DNA of 64,000 nucleotides from Paenibacillus donghaensis. GTDB taxonomy: Bacteria > Bacillota > Bacilli > Paenibacillales > Paenibacillaceae. This document shows, one piece after another, positions 33,967-42,653 of the stretch. Positions within the stretch are counted from its first letter, which is position 1. Every line of letters begins with the position of its first letter. The stretch lies in NCBI RefSeq assembly GCF_002192415.1, contig NZ_CP021780.1, forward strand, positions 3,224,001 through 3,288,000. The letters are read 5' to 3'. A program made the translations under genes and the position numbers. The notes under the pieces are model-generated. The model was not told where the DNA came from, searched no databases, and worked only from the letters and a program-made list of their open reading frames with translations.

Positions 33967-35670
33967 TTAATTGTGGAAGAAATGATAATCATACTCTTCA
34001 TCTGAGTCCGTAGAAAATTTTTCTCTTTCCAATTCATCGGCATAAAAGTTTGTATATGCCGCACTAGAATATCTATCTTTTCTATTTGCTCCAACCTCGT
34101 ATACTTTTACATAACCGTTTCTTATATCATATTCTAAGCTTACAGATTCGTTTATTAATGCCGTAGTTTGATAATATGGATACAATAATCTAACCTGGTC
34201 TTCTACCGATTTTTTATCATAGTCATATTTCTCAATTAAATATTCTTTCCCAACTATTTCGTTCTCCAGAAATAGGATTTTCTTCTTTTGAAGTGAGTTC
34301 CTGAAACTTAGTGCAATTTCATGGTTTAGTTGTGCATTACCTTTGATGGAATAGATTAGAGGAATTGCGTTTTTATCCAATGCTCTATTTTTCATTTCTT
34401 CATTATTCATAGCGCACCATGCTGGATATTCAACGTCTCTTACTTCATCGTACAAACTTCTAGCACAATCGTCATATAAAGATAGACCATTACCGTGTGT
34501 ATCCATGACAACATAATCCGCACTAAAATCAGAGTATAATTGTTTCAATCTTATAGCTTGTATCTCTGAGTGTTGTCCGTTCATGGACTCTATGTAGACT
34601 ACTTGTCTTTCATACATATTGTCTTTAGGAATTAGACGGTAACAGGAGAAAATAGTGTTATCATTCATTTCTCCGCCCATCATTGCAACGTCGACACCAA
34701 CTATTCTTATTTCATGTTCTAACTTTTTATATGTACTCTTAACACCACTTACAAAATCTATGTTAGACAATGGATAAAAGGGTTTGACTTTACCTGTTCT
34801 ACAGTTTTCGAAGTCATTAATTTTGAAATACGCTTTCTCTGATTCACCGAAAAATAGACATTCCATTTCCATCTTCCACTTAATAGCATCGAAATCGTCT
34901 TCTTTCATCTCTTCATCGACTTTTGACTGAAGGTATAAGCCTTCTTCAACGGATAATTGATAAGGCAAGCCACAAACAAAGTAATTTCTACCCTGTAACA
35001 TTGCATTTTTAAAAGACACTGCTCTATCCCACGACCAGTGATTCTTATACCACGCAGAACTTATGTATATCTCTTTATTTTCCTCTTGTAGATGTTTGTA
35101 TTCTGGTTTATCTAAATATTTAGGCTGTCTTGGATTGGCGTTGAATTTTCTCAATACAGTATTCAAGATGTCCTTTTTGATCATTCGAAATTCTTCCAAA
35201 ATTAATATGTTTGCGCGATAGCCTCTAGAGTTATCGTTTGAAGTTACTGCTTCAATGGTAGATCCATTATAGAAATAAACCTTTGTTTCATCCTTACCTG
35301 TATTAATGTGTTTTATTTCTCTCTTCAGATTAGGACTGTCATTCTGTAGTTTGACAATTTTTTCTTTAATTATTAGTCCTGCTTGCCCTCTAGTACCAGA
35401 AGCGATTAAAACAGATGTGCCGGGAAATAAGATGCATCGAATACAAGCGTAACACGCTATGATCCAGCTTTTTCCCTGTCCTCTGGCTGCAAGATACATA
35501 AAGTAAGTAGAATAATTCATCATGTATAGTATGATTAACTGAAATAATTTTAAATTTATTCCTAAATAATCACCTGCAAATCTATGTGGATTTTCTCTGT
35601 AGAATGAAGCCCATAACTTCACTTTCTCTTTGGTAATATCACCTTTATTTGCTTTGTTATTTTTTCTCAT
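33967..35670 (-). CDS. terL: Terminase large subunit
   Basis: 567 residues, the DNA-packaging motor. The ATPase domain shows Walker A (AARGQGKSW, about residue 62-70) and Walker B (ILILEEFRM); the nuclease domain shows acidic motifs VGVDVAMMGG, YVVMDTHGNG and a late FYADELER. The ATG at 35670 overlaps the end of the upstream gene by four bases (ATGA). It is followed by the portal gene. Confidence 0.93.
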   Translation of the reverse strand: MRKNNKANKGDITKEKVKLWASFYRENPHRFAGDYLGINLKLFQLIILYMMNYSTYFMYLAARGQGKSWIIACYACIRCILFPGTSVLIASGTRGQAGLIIKEKIVKLQNDSPNLKREIKHINTGKDETKVYFYNGSTIEAVTSNDNSRGYRANILILEEFRMIKKDILNTVLRKFNANPRQPKYLDKPEYKHLQEENKEIYISSAWYKNHWSWDRAVSFKNAMLQGRNYFVCGLPYQLSVEEGLYLQSKVDEEMKEDDFDAIKWKMEMECLFFGESEKAYFKINDFENCRTGKVKPFYPLSNIDFVSGVKSTYKKLEHEIRIVGVDVAMMGGEMNDNTIFSCYRLIPKDNMYERQVVYIESMNGQHSEIQAIRLKQLYSDFSADYVVMDTHGNGLSLYDDCARSLYDEVRDVEYPAWCAMNNEEMKNRALDKNAIPLIYSIKGNAQLNHEIALSFRNSLQKKKILFLENEIVGKEYLIEKYDYDKKSVEDQVRLLYPYYQTTALINESVSLEYDIRNGYVKVYEVGANRKDRYSSAAYTNFYADELEREKFSTDSDEEYDYHFFHN

Positions 35671-36476
35671 GTGATATCACTATCTTTATTCGATGCCATA
35701 CCAAATAACTTAGAGAAGTGCTTAATGAAATATTTGTCGAGGTATTTTTTTATTTTGTCTAAATCTTTAAATTTATCTAACGGTTCAGGAATTGGTTCTT
35801 CTTCTTCTATTTTCTTGATCCACATACCGAAAATTGCATCCGATTGATTGAGGTTATTCTTTTGCGTGGGCTTAACATTTGCATCTGTCATAAGCTTACT
35901 AATGGTGTTTACTAAATCTGTATACTCTTTTGTATTTGTTGTTCTATTAAGTTTGAATTGGGTTACTGCTATTTGTTTTAATAATAGCTCTTGAATTAAA
36001 CTTTCACATTCATAACCTTCGGTCAAATTATTATAGTGCATTTCAAGTTCTCTTATATCGTTGTCTTCGTACCCATGCCAAAATAATTTAATTTCTTCAG
36101 ATATGGCTACGCTATTAATGGGTGTTTGTACAATATATTTCTGTTCAAATACACTTTCATCAAATGTTTTTTTTCCATTGTTCAAAGAGCTAATGTACGT
36201 AATATATTTGCCCCATTTTTCATCTGCGAGAATCCATTGTTTTTCAATAAATGGTCTGTTGATTAATCTAAGTAAATCGATAGCTCTGTCTTTTAACTTC
36301 TCTGGTTCTGCATTTAAAAATGATTCAATACATTCTTTACACATGGGAAATATCTTAATATCTTTATTCATTATATAATTGCTATTATTGTGACTATAGA
36401 AATTTGTTTGATTTATTCTTAGATCCCTATCACAAGAAAAGCAATTATGAGTTGCTTTTTGTTTTTGAACCGCCAT
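35667..36476 (-). CDS. Candidate small terminase subunit with zinc finger
   Basis: 269 residues. An N-terminal zinc-binding module (CFSCDRDL and CKEC, about residues 13-45) is followed by helical segments. Overlap with terL and order suggest the DNA-recognition subunit of terminase, but this is longer than usual small subunits and lacks an obvious helix-turn-helix. Starts behind AGAGGTGA. Confidence 0.55.
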   Translation of the reverse strand: MAVQKQKATHNCFSCDRDLRINQTNFYSHNNSNYIMNKDIKIFPMCKECIESFLNAEPEKLKDRAIDLLRLINRPFIEKQWILADEKWGKYITYISSLNNGKKTFDESVFEQKYIVQTPINSVAISEEIKLFWHGYEDNDIRELEMHYNNLTEGYECESLIQELLLKQIAVTQFKLNRTTNTKEYTDLVNTISKLMTDANVKPTQKNNLNQSDAIFGMWIKKIEEEEPIPEPLDKFKDLDKIKKYLDKYFIKHFSKLFGMASNKDSDIT

Positions 36477-36553
36477 TTCATTTTCACCTCTGTTTTTATC
36501 TTTCCTTTTTTATACTCAGATTTCCCCTATCAAAAATATAAGCATAAAAAAGT

Positions 36554-36946
36554 AACCCAATCGCAGAAAAACCACAATTGGGTTCAAGTTAGGGGATTTA
36601 TATGTGATTATTAATTCATTTTACTGAAGTAGCAATCACATAATAATCATTAAAACTGAAATTGCAATATAGAAAAAGAGCATGGGCATACTCTTGAACT
36701 AAAATAATATAAATGGAGGGTGCAATGCACCCCCACAACATCCTTGACATGCCCCAATTAAGGACAAATACCTTTAAGCAATGGCTTTAGGTATTCCGTG
36801 GAATCATCACGACTCGTCAATATCAAGGCGTAAAAATTAAATAAATAGTGGTATAGGCAGGGAGCAAAAGGGAGAGTAATACTCCCTATCCCTATACCAC
36901 TATAGTAAAACTATACAAAAACGCTGTATCCCTTGCTGGGCAAGGG
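36554..36946 (-). ncRNA. Hairpin-dense gene-free tract before the terminase genes
   Basis: Ten stems in 390 bp: CCCTTGC/GCAAGGG (36930-36946), TATAGT/ACTATA (36901-36915), TAGTGGTATAGG/CCTATACCACTA (36846-36902, 12 bp, enclosing AGGGAG/CTCCCT), AATACCT/AGGTATT enclosing AAGC/GCTT (36767-36795), TCCTT/AAGGA (36741-36764), GGGTGC/GCACCC (36718-36732), AGAG/CTCT with TTTTT on the minus strand (36673-36694), TATGTGATT/AATCACATA (36601-36642), and AACCCAAT/ATTGGGTT followed by T6 (36546-36584). The last and the AGAG hairpin look like minus-strand terminators. No protein gene fits here. Confidence 0.45.
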
Positions 36947-36971
36947 TTTGAGGCACTTTCACATTTACAAT

Positions 36972-37754
36972 TTATTTGTTTTTATCACTATTTTTATCAA
37001 TATAATCTTTATTTCTTCTGTTTTTGCATTTATTACAGTATAAAGATCCATTCTCTTTTGCAATAAACCTTTGATCACATGTATTTGTTTTGCATATTTT
37101 CACTCTTTGACCCAAGAGTTTTAAATAGTCATAGATGAAATAATCAAAATCCCTTACAACCAGAACAACATCACTATCCTCATTAGCGAAATTCACTTTT
37201 GTTTTAGTTTCATTTACTCTATTTGAAGACGTGAGATATCCTAAGTTGATTAATTCGTGAATCATTAATCTTTGCTTCTTTCTATCTGCTGCAATCTTAC
37301 AATCAGAAAGGATGTCTTTCAGTTCACTATTAACCCAATATGTATTATTTTTACCTAATTGGTTATGTATCTTAGAGTACACTAACAATCCGAATGCAAG
37401 TTTCTTCAGTGGTAATTTACGAAGAGCTTTAATTTTATTAATTTCAGCTTTAGTGATACAAATTTCATCGATCTCTACCAATTCTTTTTTAATAGTATCT
37501 CCATTTTTTCTTTTCTTTACTCTTTTACCAGCATCAACAAGTTTAGTAATGTGGCTATCCCATAAAATAGGATTGTACTTTGGATAGTGCTTTATCATAT
37601 ACTGCTCTACAGACTGTCTGACTTCCCCTTTATCTTTCCCTTGAAGATAGTAGTACTTTATTAATAGGGCAAGGTTCTTTGAATTATTTTTATTCACATC
37701 ACTACTCTTTAATGCATCTTCAATATACTTTCTTTCATTAAGAATTATTTTCAT
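36972..37754 (-). CDS. Phage protein with C-terminal zinc ribbon
   Basis: 260 residues, basic, helical first two thirds with a possible winged-helix region (KKQRLMIHELINLGYLTSSNRV), and a C-terminal zinc ribbon (CKTNTCDQRF...YCNKCKNRR). It starts behind AGAGGTGG, one base after the RNA polymerase gene ends. As the partner of the polymerase in a two-gene unit it may be a DNA-binding transcription factor, but this is inference from position. Confidence 0.6.
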   Translation of the reverse strand: MKIILNERKYIEDALKSSDVNKNNSKNLALLIKYYYLQGKDKGEVRQSVEQYMIKHYPKYNPILWDSHITKLVDAGKRVKKRKNGDTIKKELVEIDEICITKAEINKIKALRKLPLKKLAFGLLVYSKIHNQLGKNNTYWVNSELKDILSDCKIAADRKKQRLMIHELINLGYLTSSNRVNETKTKVNFANEDSDVVLVVRDFDYFIYDYLKLLGQRVKICKTNTCDQRFIAKENGSLYCNKCKNRRNKDYIDKNSDKNK

Positions 37755-40541
37755 TTATCTATCCACCTCTACATATTCTTCTAGCATTTTGAATCTAAAG
37801 CCACCCATTTCAAAATCTCCACATTCATCTTTAACAGGATAACTTATTTTATTATTATTTTTATCCAACAAATTCAAAATCATCTGTTCACCGCATATGT
37901 CCCAAGCAAACTGTTTGCTCTTGTCTCTCTTTGATTCGTTATAGCAAATTTCTACAATTATATTAGTCAATTCTTCAGAATTACTAACAATTGCTTCAGC
38001 CTCATCTTTGAACCTACTCACGAAATCCTCACGGTTACTCTTTTTATCTTCTTTATCCTCCTTGGTTCTACTGCTCTTTTGAGAGTATTGTTGCATTTCT
38101 AAGTTATGCTTTTTATACAAATCTTCTATTTCCTTATATCTGGCTTTAGAATATTTCATATCAGTGATTAGAATTGTATGATCAAATTCAATATCATTTA
38201 TATTCTCTGAAATATCTTTAAAGCTGTCTTCAATTTTACGGCAGATACGATTCATAACAGAATTCGAGACAGAAACTGGCATCTTTTTATAATATGAGTT
38301 TAAGAAGTTAGTTTCTCCCTCTGTTCGTCCATGTTTCAATTCAGAGATTTCTAAACCAAACTTCTGTAAACAATTATCGTTACAGTCCTTTATGTATTTA
38401 AGATATGCCTTTTTAGTCTCAGGATCATCATTGTAAATGAAGAAATACGGTTTCTTATTGGCTAGAATCGCAAGATTAAACTCTCTCTTCTTGCGTTGTT
38501 CATTTGTTTCAGCGATATATTTCTTTTCTTTGTCCATAGGTGGTTTTACATGATTATAATCATACCATTCCTTCGGCATTGGCTTACTTTCAATACCTTT
38601 AGTCTTATCAATTGTATTTTGTTGACAATTCTGTCCACATTCGATTCGATACTCTATTGCCTCATATTCTTCACTTCCTTTTTCATAATTAGCTCGAACT
38701 TCAAACATGTTGGTAATCCTATTGGTAACAGACCCAATTTCATCTCCAAAACTGTTCTTATTAGCCCGTATTAAGTCTTCCTCTGTTGGAATTATTGCAT
38801 CTGCTGATTTCTGTAAACACACTATTGCATCTAATCCTTGAATTGACTTAATAAGCACTTTGTTATCAGTTGTTAGAACAGCATCCCCATCGAAATCGGC
38901 ACCGTTTAGAGCGTGTGTAGTGGTATCCCACCCATTTAAAATGGTTACACATTTCATATGTTTATACCAATAAGACATGTTGTCGCTATTTTTTAAATTT
39001 AATAGTTTAATGTTATTGTGACATGTCATTGGCGCTCTAAAACAAGCTACCTTTTCTACTCCTCTTTCATTCCAGTAGTTCGAATAAAATTCATTACTCC
39101 CCAGAAGTCCTGTCTGATTCTTTAATTTGAATATTGACGAACACAATAAAAATGGATCGCCTGATAAAACGCTAAAATTACCTCCGACCTTCAACACCCC
39201 TGTCTTCGCTTCCCTTATTCTCTTCATCAACATCTTGTGTATATGTTTACGAATAAAAGGATCATTTATAACTCTCTTATCAACTTTTAATGCTTTCGTT
39301 ATATCATTATTATTATATTGAAACTCATCCTCTTTCATTTTGAAACCGTTTAAAAAAAGTATAGATTTTCTATAGTCTCCCCCTAAAACCTCCTTTATTT
39401 CTGTAACAGTGGGTTCAACTAAATCACTAATGTCTTCATCACTCAACTCAAGAGACTGTAAGAATTGATAATTTGTATTGGCTTCGTTTTCTAAGACTTC
39501 GGGAATAATTTTTGTTACGCTAAAGCTGTAACCATATTTCTCACAATTGTCTGTATAGTCTTTTATGTTTTTATAGGATTTCCATAACTTAAGCATTGAT
39601 GTAGTTAAAATAACATCAACTTTACGAATATCAACCTCTTCATTCCAAACGTCCGTAACTATATAATTTTTATTTGCAATCTCAGATGCGAATTTATGGA
39701 AATCAAAAACGAAAAGCATTCCTTTGCAGAATGAATTTCTTACACAAAATCCTCCACCATTTTCCTCCTCCCCCAAACATCTTGTCCAATCTCTGCTTAA
39801 GCTAGGAGAAATTAAACCATATCCATCACTTGCGTTCATATGTATTGGGTAGTTCTTTTTTCTTTGTGCTTCTGGTTCTCCATCTTTTGTATCGTCAACC
39901 TCAACAACATTTGCAAAGAAATCCGTATTTACATCATCTACAACTAATATCCTCTTTGGGTTTGTTACAGGGGTGCTTACACTACAGGTTAAAGCTTTGT
40001 ATGCTTCTAGTTTGGCTGGAACGATCTCCTTCTCCTTATTTCGCCCGTTATCGGTTCTCTCCACCAATTGTGGATATACATCTTCACTAACATAGATAAC
40101 GGTGCTATTCTTTGCACCTCCGGGAGTGGCTAAGAATCTTTTATATTTTCTATTATTAATATAAAACCCTTTCTCAGTATTCATTCTATCGAAGTCAGAA
40201 TTTCTGTCTATAACCACACATACATAATGTTCCATAAACATTAGCTCTCTCAGTTCGTTATTTTTTGCGGAGATAGTTTCTCTATTTCCTTGAGTTGTTT
40301 TTTTTCTTCCTAGCTTCTTGATGTCTATTTTCAACTTCTTAATTGCAGCAATTCTTTTTTCTTCGGCTAGATTATTAGAAATCAGACGCAAATATCTTAG
40401 CGTGGAACTGTCTAGCAAACCCACTAATTCTTTATTCTCTCTAGCCTCTTTAGTAGTCATAGATAAATTCCATTTACTTTTACGCAAACGAGTTGAACTA
40501 ATTTTGAAAATATAGCTTTTATTATTTAATTGTTTTGCCAA
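37755..40541 (-). CDS. YonO-like single-chain DNA-dependent RNA polymerase
   Basis: 928 residues. Residues 549-553 are DFDGD in the context NGADFDGDAVLTTDN, which corresponds to the NADFDGD metal site of the beta-prime subunit. About 45 residues earlier RAPMTCHNNI matches the conserved RAPTLHRLGI block of beta-prime. The segment KVGGNFSVLSGDPFLL lies before it. This arrangement in one chain, and the size, match SPbeta YonO (about 900 residues), a characterised single-peptide polymerase. It heads the late block, upstream of the terminase genes. The start is TTG at 40541, eight bases after CGGAGG. It probably transcribes phage late genes. Confidence 0.9.
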   Translation of the reverse strand: MAKQLNNKSYIFKISSTRLRKSKWNLSMTTKEARENKELVGLLDSSTLRYLRLISNNLAEEKRIAAIKKLKIDIKKLGRKKTTQGNRETISAKNNELRELMFMEHYVCVVIDRNSDFDRMNTEKGFYINNRKYKRFLATPGGAKNSTVIYVSEDVYPQLVERTDNGRNKEKEIVPAKLEAYKALTCSVSTPVTNPKRILVVDDVNTDFFANVVEVDDTKDGEPEAQRKKNYPIHMNASDGYGLISPSLSRDWTRCLGEEENGGGFCVRNSFCKGMLFVFDFHKFASEIANKNYIVTDVWNEEVDIRKVDVILTTSMLKLWKSYKNIKDYTDNCEKYGYSFSVTKIIPEVLENEANTNYQFLQSLELSDEDISDLVEPTVTEIKEVLGGDYRKSILFLNGFKMKEDEFQYNNNDITKALKVDKRVINDPFIRKHIHKMLMKRIREAKTGVLKVGGNFSVLSGDPFLLCSSIFKLKNQTGLLGSNEFYSNYWNERGVEKVACFRAPMTCHNNIKLLNLKNSDNMSYWYKHMKCVTILNGWDTTTHALNGADFDGDAVLTTDNKVLIKSIQGLDAIVCLQKSADAIIPTEEDLIRANKNSFGDEIGSVTNRITNMFEVRANYEKGSEEYEAIEYRIECGQNCQQNTIDKTKGIESKPMPKEWYDYNHVKPPMDKEKKYIAETNEQRKKREFNLAILANKKPYFFIYNDDPETKKAYLKYIKDCNDNCLQKFGLEISELKHGRTEGETNFLNSYYKKMPVSVSNSVMNRICRKIEDSFKDISENINDIEFDHTILITDMKYSKARYKEIEDLYKKHNLEMQQYSQKSSRTKEDKEDKKSNREDFVSRFKDEAEAIVSNSEELTNIIVEICYNESKRDKSKQFAWDICGEQMILNLLDKNNNKISYPVKDECGDFEMGGFRFKMLEEYVEVDR

Positions 40542-40561
40542 TAATATATCCTCCGTTTTAA

Positions 40562-40590
40562 TTTATATTTTTATTATATTTATCAATTAA
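40562..40590 (-). promoter_or_regulatory. Dispersed phage element, divergent copy 14, before the RNA polymerase gene
   Basis: Minus-strand TTGATAAATATAATAAAAATA lies 20 to 50 bases before the polymerase start codon. The match to the core is weaker than elsewhere. Confidence 0.35.
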
Positions 40591-40756
40591 ATAATGATAT
40601 TAAAAACACCCCCTAACAATTCCCCTACTTCATATAGTGACACCAAAATTATAAAGAGTATTGTAATGAATTGAGGCTTAGAATTGATATCAAGATACAT
40701 ATCTAATCGAACAATACAAATCACTCATGTTCAAGCGCTTTTGTCTTTAGTTCTTG

Positions 40757-41008
40757 GCCTTTTCCTTGAAGTAAGAATTTGAACCTTAATGAAGGCGGGA
40801 ACCGACTACGGAATACTACTTGCGCCTTTTGCAAGTTTTATGACGGTTCTCTTGCACTTGACCTTTGCATTTAGATGTTACTCATACTTCAGGTCAAGTG
40901 CAGGGTGCTAATACCAACTCTACTGTATCTCCAGCAATGCAAGCATTACTGTCGGTACACTAGACCTGCCGCACCACCCTCTTGCCTACGGCAATTCACC
41001 CTCACGGC
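40757..41008 (-). ncRNA. Candidate structured RNA upstream of the RNA polymerase gene
   Basis: The segment is richer in G and C than the prophage average and has no good reading frame. On the minus strand, in order: GCCG/CGGC (41005-41008 with 40968-40971) enclosing TTGCC/GGCAA (40982-40994); GGTGC/GCACC (40904-40908 with 40971-40975) enclosing CAGTAATGC/GCATTGCTG (40932-40951); TGCACTTGACCT/AGGTCAAGTGCA (40853-40902, 12 bp); GAACCG/CGGTTC (40799-40849) enclosing CTTGC/GCAAG; and GCCTT/AAGGC (40757-40796). Nested stems point to a folded RNA, either independent or the polymerase leader. Confidence 0.5.
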
Positions 41009-41029
41009 TCATTAATGAATTCTTGCACA

Positions 41030-41223
41030 TGTATTAATTGGATGATTATAAAAGTTGGACGTTTGAGATTATTTATAAATATATATCTTTAAATATATGA
41101 ATCACAAACGTCCAACTTTTTTTGTATATGTTTATTTGTATTAATTGGATGATTGTGAAAAGGTGTCACCCAAAAACCTATAATAGAATATATAGTAATT
41201 AGGAGATTTGGGTGACACCTTTT
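41030..41223. repeat. Two tandem units: 18-bp direct repeat plus long hairpin
   Basis: TGTATTAATTGGATGATT occurs at 41030-41047 and 41137-41154. Each copy is followed after 2-3 bases by a long perfect hairpin: AAAAGTTGGACGTTTG with its complement (41050-41065, 41105-41120, 39-base AT-rich loop) and AAAAGGTGTCACCCAAA with its complement (41158-41174, 41207-41223). The stems differ in sequence while the repeat is constant. Both hairpins have A- and T-runs at their ends and could terminate in either direction. Confidence 0.7.
41124..41148 (-). promoter_or_regulatory. Dispersed phage element, copy 15
   Basis: Minus-strand AATTAATACAAATAAACATA between the two long hairpins; it overlaps the second 18-bp direct repeat. 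Confidence 0.5.
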
Positions 41224-41235
41224 ATATGCACTTCC

Positions 41236-42246
41236 CTATTCACCACTTCTATCATTGATTTTTTTGATATCGTCAACTATTAATCTATGTTTGCTATCTA
41301 TCAAGACATCTACCAGCTTGATTTGATTACTTATGTAATTCTCATTCACTCTGTATCCTTTTTTATAATTTGCAACACCAAACCAATGATCAATATTTTC
41401 TATTTCTCTATCTCTCCTTTTTTCAGATAAGCTCACCAATCTATCCTTGACCGACTGATTCAACCATTCCTCGATTTCCTTTACTTTATCTTCACATATT
41501 CTATGTAATTCCTCTTGCAATACTTCTTTGTTTAAATAAATATTGTAAGCTTCATATACGTATGATATCCCTGCTTCGCTTTTCAATAATTTATTTGTCC
41601 TGTCTGTGTAGGCTTTTATTCTTCCAGACTTATACACATCGACCATGCTATCGAATTTCATTTCCTTCAATACTCTGGCCTGAATCGGGTAAATGATATC
41701 CATTTCTTCGGTAGTTGCTTCGTGTGCGACCTTACCAACTACAACCATCATCACTGTTTGGTGAAATACTGCCTTTTTATTCTTTAAATCTCTTAGCGAT
41801 GACTCAATATTACCTGCGAGAACGTTATTAGCAGAGTTATAAAAATCATATATGTCCATTCTCGGTACGTTTAAGTATTCACTTAGACTCCCCACACTTT
41901 TTTCACATTCTTTATAATTTCCATTTATCATATTCAGCAACTTTAACAGCCTGTTTTTGGGCAATATTACACGTTTCTCATCTGAGCATAACAACAACTG
42001 AACAATCAGTTTATTTATTTCACCTATGTAAGGAGTGAAATTCCCTCCTTTTGCTAATTCTTTAGGATCATCGTGTACTTTTGTAACTGTCCACTTTTGA
42101 CCGTTATTTTCATGTTCAAAATAACAAGCCCATCTTTTAATCTGTAATTGTCTGGATTTTCCCTTCATAACCTTTTCTTCTAAGATTTCACACATGTGCC
42201 TATAACTCTTCCCTGTTAATCCAACGTGTAAATTTTCTATTTTCAA
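41236..42246 (-). CDS. Phage control-region protein of unknown function
   Basis: 336 residues, charged, helical, without a motif I recognise. The TTG at 42246 follows GGAGGAG. It is transcribed from a sigma-A-type promoter with an adjacent copy of the dispersed element, divergent from the recombinase-fold gene, so it is a likely early gene: a replication initiator or an activator would fit the place. Thirteen bases beyond its stop begins the long hairpin at 41158-41223. Confidence 0.6.
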   Translation of the reverse strand: MKIENLHVGLTGKSYRHMCEILEEKVMKGKSRQLQIKRWACYFEHENNGQKWTVTKVHDDPKELAKGGNFTPYIGEINKLIVQLLLCSDEKRVILPKNRLLKLLNMINGNYKECEKSVGSLSEYLNVPRMDIYDFYNSANNVLAGNIESSLRDLKNKKAVFHQTVMMVVVGKVAHEATTEEMDIIYPIQARVLKEMKFDSMVDVYKSGRIKAYTDRTNKLLKSEAGISYVYEAYNIYLNKEVLQEELHRICEDKVKEIEEWLNQSVKDRLVSLSEKRRDREIENIDHWFGVANYKKGYRVNENYISNQIKLVDVLIDSKHRLIVDDIKKINDRSGE

Positions 42247-42345
42247 AGAACTCCTCCTATTTATTTGCTAAAGCATGAATCTGTGATTTTCTCCTTCCTC
42301 TTCTTTATTAGTATTCTCCAAGAAATTAATTCACTTGGTACTCTT

Positions 42346-42402
42346 AATATACAATACGGAATAGTTTTTGTAAAGTTTTATTTATATGTTTATCTAATAA
42401 AC
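42346..42402 (-). promoter_or_regulatory. Leftward promoter with dispersed element, copy 16
   Basis: Minus strand: element ATTAGATAAACATATA (42383-42402), then TTTACA (42369-42374), 17 bases, TATATT (42346-42351). The promoter points at the gene starting at 42246. Confidence 0.7.
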
Positions 42403-42592
42403 TTTTTCCGTGTTTCATTTTTGACCCATATATGGCTTACTTAAAGCATCAATTGGCATAATTACTTGCTCATGAAGTGTGTTTCTTCTATATATAGGCG
42501 TTCAAATTGAAATAGTGATTCAACATTGCCCAATATTCACCAACACAATCTGGTTCAGAAGAGAAATTCCATCCATTTTTAATTTATATTCA

Positions 42593-42625
42593 TATCTTTA
42601 CTTTTAAAACTTTGAATGTTACAAT
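42593..42625 (+). promoter_or_regulatory. Promoter of the recombinase-fold gene, overlapped by element copy 17
   Basis: Plus strand TTTACT (42597-42602), 17 bases, TACAAT (42620-42625). On the opposite strand the element TTTTAAAAGTAAAGATATG (42593-42610) covers the -35 box, so a protein bound to it could block this promoter. Confidence 0.65.
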
Positions 42626-42653
42626 AAAATCACCTTGAAAGGAGTGTTTGAAG

